25,714 nt of DNA from an uncultured Dialister sp. (GTDB lineage Bacteria > Bacillota > Negativicutes > Veillonellales > Dialisteraceae), in assembly GCA_900543455.1 (NCBI GenBank), contig UQRR01000024.1:1-25714 (forward strand), given 5' to 3'. A program made the position numbers and the translations under genes. Below, piece by piece: positions 6,590-13,815 of this stretch (position 1 is its first letter; the number at the start of each line of letters is the position of its first letter). Below the pieces are notes generated by a model, which was not told the DNA's origin, made no database searches, and saw nothing but the letters and a program-made list of their open reading frames with translations.

Positions 6590-7981
6590 TTATCCTTCCA
6601 CCTTTTTCCCGATGCGGCGTTCCTTATACGCAGCGAGTCTGGCATCGCGGATCTCAAGATGTCCGAAGTATTTCTTCGTCTCCGAGACGATGACGCCCGA
6701 GAGCCCCAAGAGCGCGATGAGGTTTGGAATGGCCATGAGACCGTTTACGATATCAGCCAGCGCCCAGATGGCTTCGAGCTTCAGGAAGACTGCGGAAGCC
6801 AGCACGGCGATGTAGCACACGCGGTACACAGGGATGGTCTTCGTGCCGAAGAGGTATTCCCAGCAGCGTTCCCCATAGTAGTTCCAGCCGATGATGGTGG
6901 TGAAAGCAAAGAGCGTTAAGGAGATCGTCAGAAGGAAGGGAGCGAAAGCGCCGTAGGTGGTCGCGAAAGCCGCCTGCGTGAGTTCCGCGCCATTGAGTTC
7001 TCCCAGCCACTGGCCGGACACGATGATGGTGAGGCCAGTCATGGTGCAGATGATGATGGTATCGATGAAGGTACCCGTCATGGAAATCAGTCCCTGCTCA
7101 GCTGGCCACTTGGTCTTTGCGGCAGCCGCTACGATCGGCGCAGAGCCGAGACCGGATTCATTCGAATACAGGCCGCGGGCGATACCGCTTCGAAGGACGA
7201 GCATGACGCCGGCGCCAGCGAAGCCGCCGGCCGCTGCGGTACCATTGAAGGCTCCATCGATGACAAGAGCGATCGCATGCGGCAGTTCACCCGCATTGAG
7301 ACCGAGGAAAATCACAGTGACGATGAAATAAACGACTGCCATCGCAGGAACGATCTTGGAGGCTGTCTTGGAAATCGATTTCAAGCCGCCAAAGGTGATG
7401 ATCGCGACAAGGACCGTGATGACGGCGCAGGTGATATAGGTAGAAATCCCGAACCCTGCCTGCACGGAAGCCGTGATCGCATTCATCTGCGTGGTCGTAC
7501 CACTGCCGAGCATGGCCGTCATGATGCCGAAGATAGAGAAAGCGACAGCGAGCGGTTTCCATTTCTTGCCAAGCCCCATTTCGATGTAGTACATCGGGCC
7601 GCCGGAAATATTGCCCTGGTCATCCACGCCTCTATACTTGACCGCGAGGCACCCTTCCGCATACTTGGTCGCCATGCCGAAGAAAGCGGCAAGCCACATC
7701 CAGAAGAGCGCGCCCGGGCCGCCGAGCTTGATCGCCGTCGCGACACCGACGATATTGCCCGTTCCGACCGTTGCAGCGAGCGCTGTGCAGAGCGCTTTGA
7801 AGCTGTCGATGTCGCCATCGCCTTTGTTTCGCGCGAAAAAAATCAGCTTCAGCGCGCGCGGCAGCTTCAGTACCTGCAGGAGCGAAAGCCTGCACGTCAG
7901 GAGTACCCCGGTGCCGACAAGAAGCACCAGGAGCCACGGGCCCCACACGAGCCCGTCGATCTGGTTCAATAATTCAGTCAT
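6590..7981 (-). CDS. AGCS-family sodium:alanine/glycine symporter (paralogue 1)
   Basis: This polytopic inner-membrane transporter couples uptake of alanine or glycine to sodium (family knowledge). The 463-residue product starts at the ATG at 7981. The upstream in-frame ATG at 7996 lies inside the GGGAGG ribosome site and is rejected. Signatures include GTGNIVGVATA at 73-83 and the family motif GGPGALFWMWLAAFFG from residue 87. GLGSAPIVAAAAKTKWP and TIIGWNYYGERCWEYLFG follow. Its closest relative here is the 16677-18098 gene. It is controlled by the glycine riboswitch at 8165-8350, which suggests glycine as a substrate. Confidence 0.93.
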   Translation of the reverse strand: MTELLNQIDGLVWGPWLLVLLVGTGVLLTCRLSLLQVLKLPRALKLIFFARNKGDGDIDSFKALCTALAATVGTGNIVGVATAIKLGGPGALFWMWLAAFFGMATKYAEGCLAVKYRGVDDQGNISGGPMYYIEMGLGKKWKPLAVAFSIFGIMTAMLGSGTTTQMNAITASVQAGFGISTYITCAVITVLVAIITFGGLKSISKTASKIVPAMAVVYFIVTVIFLGLNAGELPHAIALVIDGAFNGTAAAGGFAGAGVMLVLRSGIARGLYSNESGLGSAPIVAAAAKTKWPAEQGLISMTGTFIDTIIICTMTGLTIIVSGQWLGELNGAELTQAAFATTYGAFAPFLLTISLTLFAFTTIIGWNYYGERCWEYLFGTKTIPVYRVCYIAVLASAVFLKLEAIWALADIVNGLMAIPNLIALLGLSGVIVSETKKYFGHLEIRDARLAAYKERRIGKKVEG

Positions 7982-8103
7982 AATGTTTCCTCCCATTTTA
8001 CTTTTCTACGAAATAATTGATGTGACTGATGACTGGTATACTGCATCATCTGAACCCACCGCTGCAAGCGATGAGTGATCCGCCTAAAAGTCACCTATGA
8101 ACC

Positions 8104-8144
8104 AAAAAAGCCGGTTCTGTATCAAATAAAAAAACAGAACCGGC
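8104..8144 (-). terminator. Riboswitch-controlled terminator, paralogue 1 leader
   Basis: On the minus strand GCCGGTTCTGT and ACAGAACCGGC form an 11-bp stem followed by TTTTTT. It lies between the glycine aptamers and the symporter start. The 5' arm CGGTTCTGT can instead pair (one G-U) with ACAGAGCCG at the 3' edge of aptamer 2, giving a mutually exclusive antiterminator. Confidence 0.85.
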
Positions 8145-8164
8145 ATCATGAGCTTTCCTCATGA

Positions 8165-8350
8165 AATCGGCTCTGTCCTTTGGCCTGAGAGATTACAGCG
8201 TTTCCGCCTATGCCCCTTCGGCTCTCATTGAAGAGATCTCCAGAGATCTGTCCCCATGGAGTTTCGTGTTCACTGAACGCCTGATAGTGTTACTCCTTCG
8301 GCAGCCTCGGGCATCGCCCTCGGTCTTTTTCCCCATGGATCATCCAAGTC
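8165..8350 (-). promoter_or_regulatory. Tandem glycine riboswitch controlling AGCS paralogue 1
   Basis: Read on the minus strand, the downstream aptamer is canonical: TCTCTGGAGA, GAGAGCCGAAGGGGC, then AATCTCTCAGGCCAAAGGACAGAG. The upstream aptamer keeps GCCGAAGGAGTAACACTATC but has an extra GTTCA-GTGAAC hairpin after CAGGC and a modified closing stem. A leader TTGGATGATC upstream matches the kink-turn partner seen in the other three copies. A possible -10, TATACT, lies at 8351-8356 on the minus strand. Confidence 0.93.
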
Positions 8351-8377
8351 AGTATAGAGTTGTTGTGTGTGTTTGGG

Positions 8378-8486
8378 TGACTAGTGACTAGTCACTGGTT
8401 CTCATTTCTAATTCCTCATTTCTCATTCAAGAAAGGCTTTCAAACGGAACCAAAGTTGGCACACCCTACGGGATAGCCCTAAATCC
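8378..8486 (-). repeat. Short composite repeat between the riboswitch and the DAACS gene
   Basis: GTGACTAGTGACTAGTCAC units meet head to head, followed by ATTCCTCATTTCTCATT octamers and a degenerate TTTCAAACGGAACC...CCCTACGGGATAGCCC block. No terminator for the DAACS gene is recognisable here. Confidence 0.7.
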
Positions 8487-8488
8487 TC

Positions 8489-9694
8489 TTATTCCATTTC
8501 CGTATCTTTTTCTGTCGCATTGACAGCAACTGCTACCGCTGCGTCGCCTGTGATATTGAGGCAGGTACGGAACATATCAAGCACGCGGTCGATGCCGGCT
8601 ACCAGAGCCAGGCCTTCGAGCGGCAATCCGACAGACTGCAGGACCATCGCCAGCATGATGAGGCCGGCGCCCGGTACGCCTGCGGTACCGATGGAAGCCA
8701 GTGTCCCAGTCAGGACAATCATCAACATCTGATCAAAGGTCAGCGGGATACCGAAGACATTCGCGATGAAAAGGGAGCAAACGCCCATGTAAAGAGCCGT
8801 CCCGTCCATATTGATGGTCGCGCCCAGCGGAAGGACGAAAGAAGCGATATCTCTCTTGACCCCCAGCTTCGTCTGGATATTTTTCATATTGACCGGAAGT
8901 GTGCCGGCAGAAGAGCAGGTGGTGAAACCGATTGCCATCGCTTCCGACATGCCGCGGAAGAAGGTGAGCGGGCTCATGTGTGCAGAGACACCGGCAAGCG
9001 TCGAGTATACGCCGATGGCATGGATGCAGCAGCCGATCGCCATACAAAGGATGACCGATAAGAGCGGAAGCAGCACCTTCGGGCCATTCATGACGACGAC
9101 CGGAAGCAGCAGGCAGAAGACGCCGATCGGTGCGAGACGCATGATCATGGCGATGATCTTGTAGCACACCTCAGCCATCGCATCGAAGAAGGAAATCAGG
9201 ATTTCCGCACGCTTTCCGCCGACGGAAATGATGCCGGCCCCGGTGAAGAGTGCAAAGATAATGATCGGAAGGATATCCGCCTTCGCCATGGAAGCGATCG
9301 GATTCGACGGGATCATCGCGACAAAGACCTGCATGATCGACGGCGCTTCCTTCACCTTCGGTGCTTCTGCCGTCGGCAGAGCCATGCCGATGCCCGGCTC
9401 GATCGCCATAGCGACGGCAAAGCCGATCACGATCGCGATCGCCGTCGTCACCATGTAAATGACGAGTGTCTTCACACCGATGCGGCCCAGCTTCTTCATA
9501 TCCCCCATGGACGTCATGCCCACGATCAGAGAACAGAAAACCACTGGAACGATCATCATTTTGATCAGATTGATGAACATGGTGCCGATCGGAGCGATCC
9601 ACATCTTGACCGGAGCCGCCGCACCCTCTCCCAGCATCAGTCCTACCACCACGGATAAGACCAATGACAGGAAAATTTGAATAGACAGATTCAT
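8489..9694 (-). CDS. DAACS-family dicarboxylate/amino acid:cation symporter, glutamate/aspartate type
   Basis: This polytopic membrane transporter has the GltPh/GltP/EAAT elevator fold. The 401-residue product starts at 9694, preceded by GGAGGGAAGAA. The 14-codon upstream extension is rejected because it contains this ribosome site. Family marks are TTCSSAGTLP at 258-267 (HP1 tip), NMDGT at 295-299 (cation site), GVPGAG at 339-344 (HP2) and LDMFRTCLNITGD at 372-384. Asp373, Arg376, Thr377, Asn380 and Asp384 match the residues that bind acidic amino acids, so glutamate/aspartate or a dicarboxylate is likelier than a neutral substrate. Unlike its neighbours it has no riboswitch. Confidence 0.92.
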   Translation of the reverse strand: MNLSIQIFLSLVLSVVVGLMLGEGAAAPVKMWIAPIGTMFINLIKMMIVPVVFCSLIVGMTSMGDMKKLGRIGVKTLVIYMVTTAIAIVIGFAVAMAIEPGIGMALPTAEAPKVKEAPSIMQVFVAMIPSNPIASMAKADILPIIIFALFTGAGIISVGGKRAEILISFFDAMAEVCYKIIAMIMRLAPIGVFCLLLPVVVMNGPKVLLPLLSVILCMAIGCCIHAIGVYSTLAGVSAHMSPLTFFRGMSEAMAIGFTTCSSAGTLPVNMKNIQTKLGVKRDIASFVLPLGATINMDGTALYMGVCSLFIANVFGIPLTFDQMLMIVLTGTLASIGTAGVPGAGLIMLAMVLQSVGLPLEGLALVAGIDRVLDMFRTCLNITGDAAVAVAVNATEKDTEME

Positions 9695-9765
9695 TTCTTC
9701 CCTCCTGCACCAGAGCGGCAGCCCCATGGACGCCATTGCCCTGACCTATTAAAATCAATGACTAC

Positions 9766-9795
9766 ATTATAGGCGCACCCATGCTGAATAACCAA
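9766..9795 (-). promoter_or_regulatory. Possible promoter for the DAACS gene
   Basis: On the minus strand a perfect TATAAT (9766-9771) has TTGGTT 18 nt upstream (9790-9795), about 75 nt before the start codon. The -35 is poor. The DNA beyond (9800-9940) is very AT-rich, with no gene. Confidence 0.45.
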
Positions 9796-9938
9796 TAGAT
9801 TTATCGAATCATCCATACATTTTCATGTGATTTGAAATCTTATGGTTAATAAATCATATGATTTTTCTCTCTTATATTATAAACTATATAATTTTTGCAA
9901 ATTCCCTATATTTTTTATTTTTTATAAATATTTGTTTA

Positions 9939-9982
9939 TTGATGTGTACGCTTGCGATCGTTGACGTATACGCTTATCGCGA
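9939..9982. repeat. 22-bp direct repeat, two copies
   Basis: TTGATGTGTACGCTT (from 9939) and TTGACGTATACGCTT (from 9961) begin two adjacent 22-nt units. Thirteen of the first fifteen positions agree, and the last seven differ but are GC-rich in both. A 22-nt period places the two half-sites on one face of the helix. They sit at the edge of the AT-rich region upstream of the DAACS gene. Confidence 0.55.
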
Positions 9983-9986
9983 CTTG

Positions 9987-10175
9987 GGGATGGGGAGTGG
10001 CTGGGGACTAGGGATTAGGGATTAGAAACCCCAAGTAACCGGGGACTAGGGAAACACTGATATTTCAGTCAACTTTCGGCGCTTCGCGTCACCTCCTTCC
10101 AGAGGAAGGAAACATATAAAAAGCGGCGAAGCCGCCACTATCCCCCATGGAACCTTCTGAACCTTCTGAACCCAT
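9987..10175 (-). repeat. Composite repeat with an embedded element end
   Basis: GGGACTAGGGATTAGG period-7 units are followed by GGGAAACACTGAT (10049-10061, identical to the end of the 1714-1842 element), GGCGCTTCGCG, a CCTTCC-AGA-GGAAGG hairpin (10096-10110), GCGGCGAAGCCGCC and GAACCTTCT period-9/10 units. The previous AT-rich stretch and this block together make up the 580-bp gap. Confidence 0.75.
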
Positions 10176-10190
10176 TGCCCCTTCCCATGC

Positions 10191-10223
10191 AAAAAGGAGC
10201 AGCCGCCTGACGACAGCTGCTCG
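10191..10223 (-). terminator. Intrinsic terminator of AGCS paralogue 2
   Basis: GAGCAGC and GCTGCTC pair on the minus strand around an 12-nt loop and are followed by CTTTTTG, about 50 nt past the stop codon. Confidence 0.75.
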
Positions 10224-10274
10224 CTTATTCCCGAGGGATTTCACTTTATTTACTTTATACCTTATATATAGGCA

Positions 10275-11726
10275 TCAGATCTTCTGTGCTTCTTCTGCTT
10301 CTGCAAGAGCTTCCTTGCGAGCCGCCGCCTTTTCCTTTTCGATCACAGCCTGGAAGGAGAAAACTTCTTCCTTGATGACCGGAGCCAGAACGAGGATAGA
10401 GATCAGGTTCGGGATCGCCATGAGGGCATTCGCGATATCGGAGAGGTTCCAAACCAGATCGAGGGTCTGGGTCGCGCCGACATAAACGACCAGAGAGAAG
10501 ACAACGCGGTAAATGATGTTGTACTTATGGGTACCGAAGAGATATTCCCAAGCCTTTTCACCATTGTATTCCCAGCCAAGGATGGTGGAGTAAGCGAAGA
10601 GGATGATGCCGATGGAAACGATGTAAGAACCAATGACGCCGATATTGGAAGAGAAAGCTGCCATGGTGAGTGCTACGCCGGTGAGCGGCTTGCCATCCGC
10701 GCCGACCATGCCGAGCACGCCGGAGGATGCGATGGTAAGACCGGTGATGGAGCAGACCACGATGGTATCGATGAAGGTACCGGTCATGGAGATGTAGCCC
10801 TGTCTTGCCGGATGATCCGTGGTGGAAGCTGCGGCGGAAATTGCTGCCGAGCCAAGGCCGGCTTCATTGGAGAAGCAGCCGCGCGCTACGCCATAGCGCA
10901 TCGCATTCATGACGGAAACGGTGATGGTACCGACGACGCCGCCTTCGACAGCAGTCGGATCGAAAGCCATCATCAGGATGAGGTAAAGACCATGCGGGAT
11001 GTTTTCGATGTTCAGAATGATGCAGGAAAGGCCAGCCAGGATATAGAAGACAGCCATGCCGGGAACGACAACGGAAGAAACCTTGGAAATCGAAGTGATA
11101 CCGCCGACGATGACAGCGAGGGTCATGACAGTCAGGACTGCGCCCACGATTTCATTCGATACGCCGAAGGTGGTGTGGATCGCGGTGGAAATCGAATTCG
11201 CCTGCGTCATGTTGCCGATACCGAAGGAAGCAAGGACAGCGAAGAGAGCGAAAGCAGTCCCAAGGAATAGACCGGCTTTTTTGTTTTTGAAGCCGTTCTT
11301 CATGGTGAACATCGGGCCGCCCTTCATTTCACCCTTGGCATTCACTTCACGGAACTTGAAGCCGAGCATACATTCAGAGAACTTGGTCGTGAGGCCGAAG
11401 CATGCGGAGATCCACATCCAGACCAGAGCGCCAGGGCCGCCGGCGAACATTGCCGTCGCGACACCGACGATATTACCGGTACCGATAGTCGCAGCAAGCG
11501 CCGTCATCAGCGCAGAGAAAGGAGAGACGTCGCCGCTCCCGACCTGAGTCGTGCGGGACTTCTTCGAAAAGATCGTTTTTAATGCGTATGGCAGATTTCT
11601 CCAGGTCAGGAAACGCAGCTTCAATGTCATGTAGACACCCGTACCAACCAGAAGACACAGCATGACAGGCCCCCATACGAAGCTGTCAAGCTCACCGACA
11701 AGTTGATTGATTTGCACCATATCCAT
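10275..11726 (-). CDS. AGCS-family sodium:alanine/glycine symporter (paralogue 2)
   Basis: The 483-residue polytopic transporter starts at 11726, with AAGGGGGA 7 nt before the ATG. An open-frame extension to 11789 runs into the riboswitch terminator and is rejected. Family marks are ATIGTGNIVGVATAMFAG, GGPGALVWMWISACFG and TILGWEYNGEKAWEYLFG. It has a charged C-terminal tail (EKEKAAARKEALAEAEEAQ). It is strikingly close to the 13816-15261 product and less similar to the other two paralogues, which shows a recent duplication within a subgroup that uses WEYNGEKAWEY rather than WNYYGERC. It is controlled by the glycine riboswitch at 11860-12062. Confidence 0.93.
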   Translation of the reverse strand: MDMVQINQLVGELDSFVWGPVMLCLLVGTGVYMTLKLRFLTWRNLPYALKTIFSKKSRTTQVGSGDVSPFSALMTALAATIGTGNIVGVATAMFAGGPGALVWMWISACFGLTTKFSECMLGFKFREVNAKGEMKGGPMFTMKNGFKNKKAGLFLGTAFALFAVLASFGIGNMTQANSISTAIHTTFGVSNEIVGAVLTVMTLAVIVGGITSISKVSSVVVPGMAVFYILAGLSCIILNIENIPHGLYLILMMAFDPTAVEGGVVGTITVSVMNAMRYGVARGCFSNEAGLGSAAISAAASTTDHPARQGYISMTGTFIDTIVVCSITGLTIASSGVLGMVGADGKPLTGVALTMAAFSSNIGVIGSYIVSIGIILFAYSTILGWEYNGEKAWEYLFGTHKYNIIYRVVFSLVVYVGATQTLDLVWNLSDIANALMAIPNLISILVLAPVIKEEVFSFQAVIEKEKAAARKEALAEAEEAQKI

Positions 11727-11774
11727 AGTAAAATCCCCCTTGTTCCCGTAACTGTTCTTATTGTGATAAGAAAC

Positions 11775-11824
11775 AAAAAATCGCCGCACTCAGTCTTATG
11801 TTCGAAGAAGACTGAAGCTGGCGA
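11775..11824 (-). terminator. Riboswitch-controlled terminator, paralogue 2 leader
   Basis: The minus strand forms a stem of TCGCC/GGCGA plus CAGTCTT/AAGACTG with an internal bulge, followed by TTTTTTG. The 5' arm contains GCCAGC, which is complementary to GCTGGC just 3' of aptamer 2 (11860-11865), so an alternative pairing would break the terminator. Confidence 0.8.
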
Positions 11825-11859
11825 ATTCATTTACGTGAAAACAAGGGAGTTACCCAAGT

Positions 11860-12062
11860 GCCAGCCCTGTCCTTTTGCCTGAGAGATTCAGGATTTCTAC
11901 GGGTGAAATCCTTTAACACCTTCGGCCCTCGCATCTTTTCAGCGAGCTTCTCCAGAGTCGTGTCCGTACACAGTTTCGTGTTCTTACTGAACGCCTGATA
12001 GTGTTACTCCTTCGGCAGAAGATCGTAAAGACCTTCATTTTTCAGTGTACATCATCCACCTA
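11860..12062 (-). promoter_or_regulatory. Tandem glycine riboswitch controlling AGCS paralogue 2
   Basis: Minus-strand reading: leader GGTGGATGA (kink-turn partner), GTACACTGAAAAATGAAGG, CTGCCGAAGGAGTAACACT, ATCAGGCGTTC with an inserted GTTC-AGTAA-GAAC hairpin, linker GTGTACGGACAC, then a canonical second aptamer (CTCTGGAGAAG, GGCCGAAGGTG, AATCTCTCAGGCAAAAGGAC). GTACAC of the leader pairs with GTGTAC to close aptamer 1. Confidence 0.95.
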
Positions 12063-12139
12063 TATGGTATGCGGCAACATACATTTTTCGCTTGGGCTTC
12101 CCAGATTCTGAATTCCGAAGCCTCAAGTGATTTACCTAG

Positions 12140-12167
12140 ATTATACACGATGAAAATCAAAATGCAA
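12140..12167 (-). promoter_or_regulatory. Promoter for the paralogue 2 riboswitch transcript
   Basis: On the minus strand TATAAT (12140-12145) lies 16 nt downstream of TTGCAT (12162-12167), about 80 nt upstream of the aptamers. The surrounding 12100-12370 region is AT-rich. A 100-codon plus-strand frame there has no ribosome site and looks spurious. Confidence 0.55.
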
Positions 12168-12371
12168 CAGGCGAATTTTGCTCATTTTTCGCATTGTAAA
12201 CCTTTTGCTATACTAAAGTTTCTTTCTTGTGCTTTTGGCGAGTATTTTCTGTATGTTTGCGAGATGAATATAATTTATATCTTTTTTGTAGCTACTTTAA
12301 TTTCATTAAATTTCAATAGGAAAAGTATATTGATTTTGGTATCGTGATAGGTTATATAAATCATAGCTGAG

Positions 12372-12440
12372 TATGATGGTGACTAGGGACTGATGACTGG
12401 GGACTGGTAGCTAGGGATTAGGGATTAGCCCTGTTGCCCC
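12372..12440. repeat. Period-7 array upstream of the 12140 promoter
   Basis: GTGACTAGGGACTG, GACTGGGGACTGGTAGCTAGGG and ATTAGGGATTAG units are followed by AGCCCTGTTGCCCC, a fragment of the conserved block. Confidence 0.75.
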
Positions 12441-12470
12441 ATGACCGCTCACCATCAGCCTGCCAAGAGC

Positions 12471-12863
12471 CTACTCCCCTCTTCGCGCCAGTTCCTCCCG
12501 TAGCGCATCGAAGAGTGGGAGGAAGCATGCCTTTGTATCCTCGATCAGCTGCTGCGCGACTTTCTCATTGTATGTATGGGATTGCAGATTGCGCGCGACC
12601 AGGGCTTGCAGCCAGCCTTCCTCATCTGTAATGACGCCCGCCTGGTAAGCCGTCTTGATGATCTGACGGGGCGAACCGCTCTCGGCTTCTGCCCAGCCCT
12701 CTTCAGCAAGGTACTCTTTCATCGCCCGCCAGGCCTGCTCGAAGCATATGGTATACAGTGCTGTCATCCCGGCGATGATGATAGGATCCGTGTACGGCGG
12801 CTCGTAGCGATGGATTTCGTGCAGATTGGCCAGCGCTTTGCAGAAATTTTCAAACTTTTTCAT
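12471..12863 (-). CDS. HEPN-like nucleotidyltransferase substrate-binding protein (HI0074 family), putative type VII toxin
   Basis: The 130-residue all-helical product carries RNLQSHTY at 91-98, which fits the RX4HXY motif of HEPN toxins in HEPN/MNT pairs and the conserved segment of HI0074-family proteins. Its ATG lies inside the end of the upstream MNT gene, with a 14-nt overlap (ATGAAAAAGTTTGA), so the two are translationally coupled. In characterised HEPN/MNT systems the MNT partner AMPylates the HEPN tyrosine and neutralises its RNase activity. Here that role is inferred. HI0074 itself is described only as a substrate-binding partner, so toxicity is not certain. Confidence 0.85.
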   Translation of the reverse strand: MKKFENFCKALANLHEIHRYEPPYTDPIIIAGMTALYTICFEQAWRAMKEYLAEEGWAEAESGSPRQIIKTAYQAGVITDEEGWLQALVARNLQSHTYNEKVAQQLIEDTKACFLPLFDALREELARRGE

Positions 12864-13143
12864 AGATGATGATCCCCTCTTTCTCTATACTCTTCCGAAG
12901 CGCTGCCTGCATGGGGCGCGCGAGGTCTACGACGTCGAAGCGGAGAAGCGTCCATGTGTCCTCTTCCACGTCCAGAGAAAAAGCAGCGGTATTTCCGCCT
13001 AGCACCGCAAGGTCGATGTCGCTTGTGCGATGACAGTCACCCCGTGCACGGGATCCGAAAAGAATCACCTTCGTCAGCCCGTGCGCACGCGCCAAGCGGC
13101 AGATGTCCTCCCTCACCCGCGTAGATAATGTCTGCTCTGTCAT
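12850..13143 (-). CDS. MNT-type minimal nucleotidyltransferase (HI0073 family), putative type VII antitoxin
   Basis: The 97-residue product begins at ATG 13143, directly behind AAAGGAGGAAG. The open frame upstream to 13335 is repeat-derived and rejected. It has the minimal nucleotidyltransferase motif GSX10DXD: Gly30-Ser31 in LFGSRARGD and Asp42/Asp44 in SDIDLAVL. This is the motif of MntA antitoxins that transfer AMP to a HEPN partner. The downstream gene overlaps its last 14 nt. Confidence 0.88.
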   Translation of the reverse strand: MTEQTLSTRVREDICRLARAHGLTKVILFGSRARGDCHRTSDIDLAVLGGNTAAFSLDVEEDTWTLLRFDVVDLARPMQAALRKSIEKEGIIIYEKV

Positions 13144-13164
13144 GGTTCTTCCTCCTTTTCTTTT

Positions 13165-13173
13165 ATTGTAGCA
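13165..13173 (-). promoter_or_regulatory. Extended -10 promoter candidate for the MNT/HEPN pair
   Basis: TGCTACAAT on the minus strand fits an extended -10 (TGnTANAAT), about 20 nt upstream of the start. No good -35 is present. Confidence 0.4.
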
Positions 13174-13194
13174 TAGAGAGGAAAATAATAGGTT

Positions 13195-13250
13195 GTCGGA
13201 GTCGGGGTTGTGGTGGCGGCTTCGCCGCAAATTTAGATAGCGCTTCGCGC
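13195..13250 (+). repeat. GC palindrome module
   Basis: GTGGTGGCGGCTTCGCCGC followed by AAATTTAGATAGCGCTTCGCGC is the forward GC-palindrome module of the composite repeat with its flanking A/T segment altered. Confidence 0.7.
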
Positions 13251-13257
13251 GTATCGC

Positions 13258-13421
13258 AGCCTTCCCCTCGAGGGGAAGGTGCCGAGCAAAGCGAGGCGGA
13301 TAGGGCACAGGCGGTATGAAAGCCAGACGAAGCAATCGGAAAATGCGTCGGGCAAGTATGCCACTGACGGCAGTACCCTATCCACCACTGGCGCGGTCCC
13401 CCTTCCCCGATGGGGAAGGCT
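13258..13421. repeat. Inverted pair of AGCCTTCCCC...GGATAGGG units
   Basis: The left arm AGCCTTCCCCTCGAGGGGAA (13258-13277) continues to GGCGGATAGGGCACAGGCGG. The right arm (about 13369-13421) is its imperfect reverse complement, from CCCTATCCACCACTGGC to CTTCCCCGATGGGGAAGGCT. Each arm starts with its own small CTTCCCC/GGGGAAG hairpin. About 55 bp of unrelated sequence separates them. Similar units are common between genes in gut Firmicutes (established in general, not checked here). Confidence 0.7.
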
Positions 13422-13429
13422 AATCAGAA

Positions 13430-13550
13430 AGGCGCGGAGCGCCCAATTATAATGGCGGCGAAGCCGCCACCTTCATTCCTCATTCCTCATTCCTAATTCC
13501 TAATTTTCTTCAACCCTGAACCCATCAACCTGAACCCTGAACCCATTTTT
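13430..13550 (-). repeat. Composite repeat, reverse orientation, partial
   Basis: GGCGCGGAGCGCCC, TATAATGGCGGCGAAGCCGCCACC, period-8 ATTCCTCA/ATTCCTAA units and CAACCCTGAACCCATCAACC follow one another, as in the reverse copies at 6400 and 20900. Confidence 0.75.
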
Positions 13551-13555
13551 TCCAT

Positions 13556-13603
13556 AAAAAATCCCCTATCCTGTTGGAATTCAGAGGAACAGGATAGGGG
13601 GGA
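13556..13603 (-). terminator. Intrinsic terminator of AGCS paralogue 3
   Basis: A perfect 13-bp stem, CCCCTATCCTGTT/AACAGGATAGGGG, followed by ATTTTTTATG on the minus strand. A second hairpin (CACTTCC-TAG-GGAAGTG, 13609-13625) precedes it in the transcript. It is about 210 nt beyond the stop codon, with a repeat array between. Confidence 0.9.
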
Positions 13604-13684
13604 TGTCCCACTTCCTAGGGAAGTGAGGGGGGACAACGATATGGATACGGGAGATGCTTTTCGCACTCCTTTGAGAAAAAATAC

Positions 13685-13812
13685 AGTGGCTAGGGATTAG
13701 GGATTAGGGATTAGGATAGCTCCCATCCTGATTCCCATTCTATCCAGCGGCGCTTCATGAATGGCGCGTCGCACCACCATTTCTCATTTCTAGTTTCACA
13801 TTTCTCATTGCG
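13685..13812. repeat. Composite repeat fragments in the 3' UTR of paralogue 3
   Basis: GGCTAGGGATTAGGGATTAGG period-7 units, GGCGCTTCATGAATGGCGCGTCGC and CATTTCTCATTTCTAG period-8 units lie between the stop codon (13816) and the terminator, and so would be transcribed. Confidence 0.75.
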
Positions 13813-13815
13813 ATG

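Noticed and set aside
12045..12347. 100-codon plus-strand frame
   Set aside because: It starts inside the riboswitch leader, has no ribosome site, and crosses the minus-strand promoter in AT-rich non-coding DNA.
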